Below, one piece after another: positions 6,069-6,837 of a stretch of DNA of 6,837 bases. How positions within the stretch are numbered: the stretch's first letter is position 1; each line of letters begins with the position of its first letter. The notes beneath the pieces were generated by a model. The model saw nothing but the letters and a program-made list of their open reading frames with translations, had not been told where the DNA came from and searched no databases. The stretch spans positions 1-6,837 of the forward strand of contig DUQY01000325.1 in NCBI GenBank assembly GCA_012837565.1, given 5' to 3'. Source of the DNA: Bacteroidales bacterium (lineage in GTDB: Bacteria > Bacteroidota > Bacteroidia > Bacteroidales > P3). The position numbers and the translations under genes are program-made.

Positions 6069-6837
6069 ATGAAAACAAAATTTCTTACAGGACTACTCTA
6101 CAACCTTTTAGTAGCCTTAATGATAAGTGCGCTGTCGGGCTTTAGCTTCGTTGCTGTTGCTGCAGGCGGAACCGTACTTTCGGCATTCATGCCAGCCATG
6201 CACGGTGTATTGCCCATGGCCATCCAAAAGGAGATTTGGATGAACACCATTGTTGAAGGCTTGTTTGCCGACAACTCCTTTTTAGCTAAGGCAGTTAATG
6301 CCGATGAGTTTGTAAATGCGGGTAAAACCGTACACATACCCAACGCAGGCGCAGCTTCAGGGGTAAAAAAGAACAGATCTACCTTCCCAGCTACTGTAAG
6401 TACTCGCACAGATGTTGATTTAACTTTCAACCTGGACGAGTTCACCACCGATCCTATCCGCATTCCACATGCAGATACTGTTGAGTTGAGCTACCACAAA
6501 CGTGAAAGTATCATCCGCACCGACCGAGCCAAATTACAAGAGGAAGTGTCTGAATCCATTTTACACTCCTGGTTGCCGCCATCGGCCAATACCATTATGA
6601 CCACAGGTGCAGCTGTTGACGCACACACACCCTCGGCCACTGGTTTGCGCAAAGCATTCACCAAAAAAGAGGTAAATGTGGCGATGGGCAAATTCAATGC
6701 TCAAAACGTGCCCCAAGAAGGAAGGTATCTATTGATTGATGCTGTTATGTATGGCCAGTTATTGGATAGCCTTACTGATAAGGAGTCCACAGCATTTCAC
6801 GCACTTGCCGATGTTAAAAACGGTGTAATTGGTAAGC
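6069..6837 (+). CDS. Major capsid protein, 3' end beyond window
   Basis: The frame is open from ATG 6069 to the right edge: 256 codons, incomplete. From about residue 50 it reads like a Bacteroidota phage major capsid protein: MAIQKEIWMNTIVEGLFADNSFL (50-72), then AGKTVHIPNAGAASGV (84-99), a long helix RTDRAKLQEEVSESILHSW (150-168), and ALADVKNGVIGK (245-256), typical of an HK97-type fold centre. The position after protease/scaffold supports this. Unusually, residues 1-49 form a basic then hydrophobic N-terminus (MKTK, hydrophobic about 5-32, AVAAGG at 29-34) that resembles a secretion signal. It may be a cleaved assembly region. Met41 (6189) and Met50 (6216) are alternative starts, but the A-rich leader at 6069 and the lack of another gene in 6005-6188 favour the long form. 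Confidence 0.83.
   Translation, partial: MKTKFLTGLLYNLLVALMISALSGFSFVAVAAGGTVLSAFMPAMHGVLPMAIQKEIWMNTIVEGLFADNSFLAKAVNADEFVNAGKTVHIPNAGAASGVKKNRSTFPATVSTRTDVDLTFNLDEFTTDPIRIPHADTVELSYHKRESIIRTDRAKLQEEVSESILHSWLPPSANTIMTTGAAVDAHTPSATGLRKAFTKKEVNVAMGKFNAQNVPQEGRYLLIDAVMYGQLLDSLTDKESTAFHALADVKNGVIGK

Noticed and set aside
6098..6463. Minus-strand frames of 121 and 68 codons (the second at 6491-6697) under the capsid gene
   Set aside because: Antisense to the capsid protein, which has family motifs and the expected gene position.
1..6837. tRNA, rRNA, CRISPR array, insertion sequence, integrase or attachment site
   Set aside because: None was seen on either strand; the window is almost fully occupied by structural and packaging genes.

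Overview
The window is part of the head-assembly and DNA-packaging region of a tailed phage or prophage whose head proteins resemble those of transposable phage Mu: a DUF935-type portal, a Mu gpF-like minor head protein, a Mu gp36-like (DUF1320) protein, a protease with a built-in scaffold, and a major capsid protein. The host is most likely a member of the Bacteroidota. The reasons are moderate-to-low GC, A-rich start regions without clear Shine-Dalgarno sequences, a TTG/TAnnTTT-type promoter candidate, protein variants typical of Bacteroidota Mu-like prophages, and a GTCCCCTTTAGGGG-type repeat that I recall as common in Bacteroidota genomes. No transposase, integrase, attachment site, host gene, RNA gene or CRISPR array is present, so a Mu-like transposing lifestyle is inferred from the head genes only.

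Layout. Positions 1-4857 hold one tightly packed minus-strand operon. Reading leftwards from 4857 it runs: terminase small subunit, terminase large subunit, a small basic protein of unknown function, the gp36-like protein, a 60-residue four-cysteine protein, and a long open frame that leaves the window at base 1. Junctions are 1-base gaps, direct abutments or overlaps. The long frame (at least 686 codons) is uninterrupted from 2059 to 1. It joins a DUF935-like portal and a MuF minor head domain in one polypeptide, whereas Mu encodes these as two genes. A 157-bp spacer (4858-5014) then separates this operon from a plus-strand operon: prohead protease/scaffold (5015-6004) and major capsid protein (6069 to beyond the right edge).

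How the genes work together. The scaffold domain, possibly also made separately from an internal start at 5519, would guide major capsid protein into a prohead around the portal, and the protease would then remove the scaffold. The two terminase subunits would dock on the portal and pump DNA, and the gp36-like protein would close the head-tail interface. The MuF domain lies at the portal and may travel inside the head.

Most notable points: the portal-MuF fusion; a 24-bp Bacteroidota-type repeat read in frame as TPKSPKGD inside the fusion's linker, next to a strong hairpin; the divergent split of the head genes; a candidate nested scaffold start; a signal-peptide-like N-terminus on the capsid protein; and a candidate promoter overlapped by a nested palindrome in the divergent spacer.
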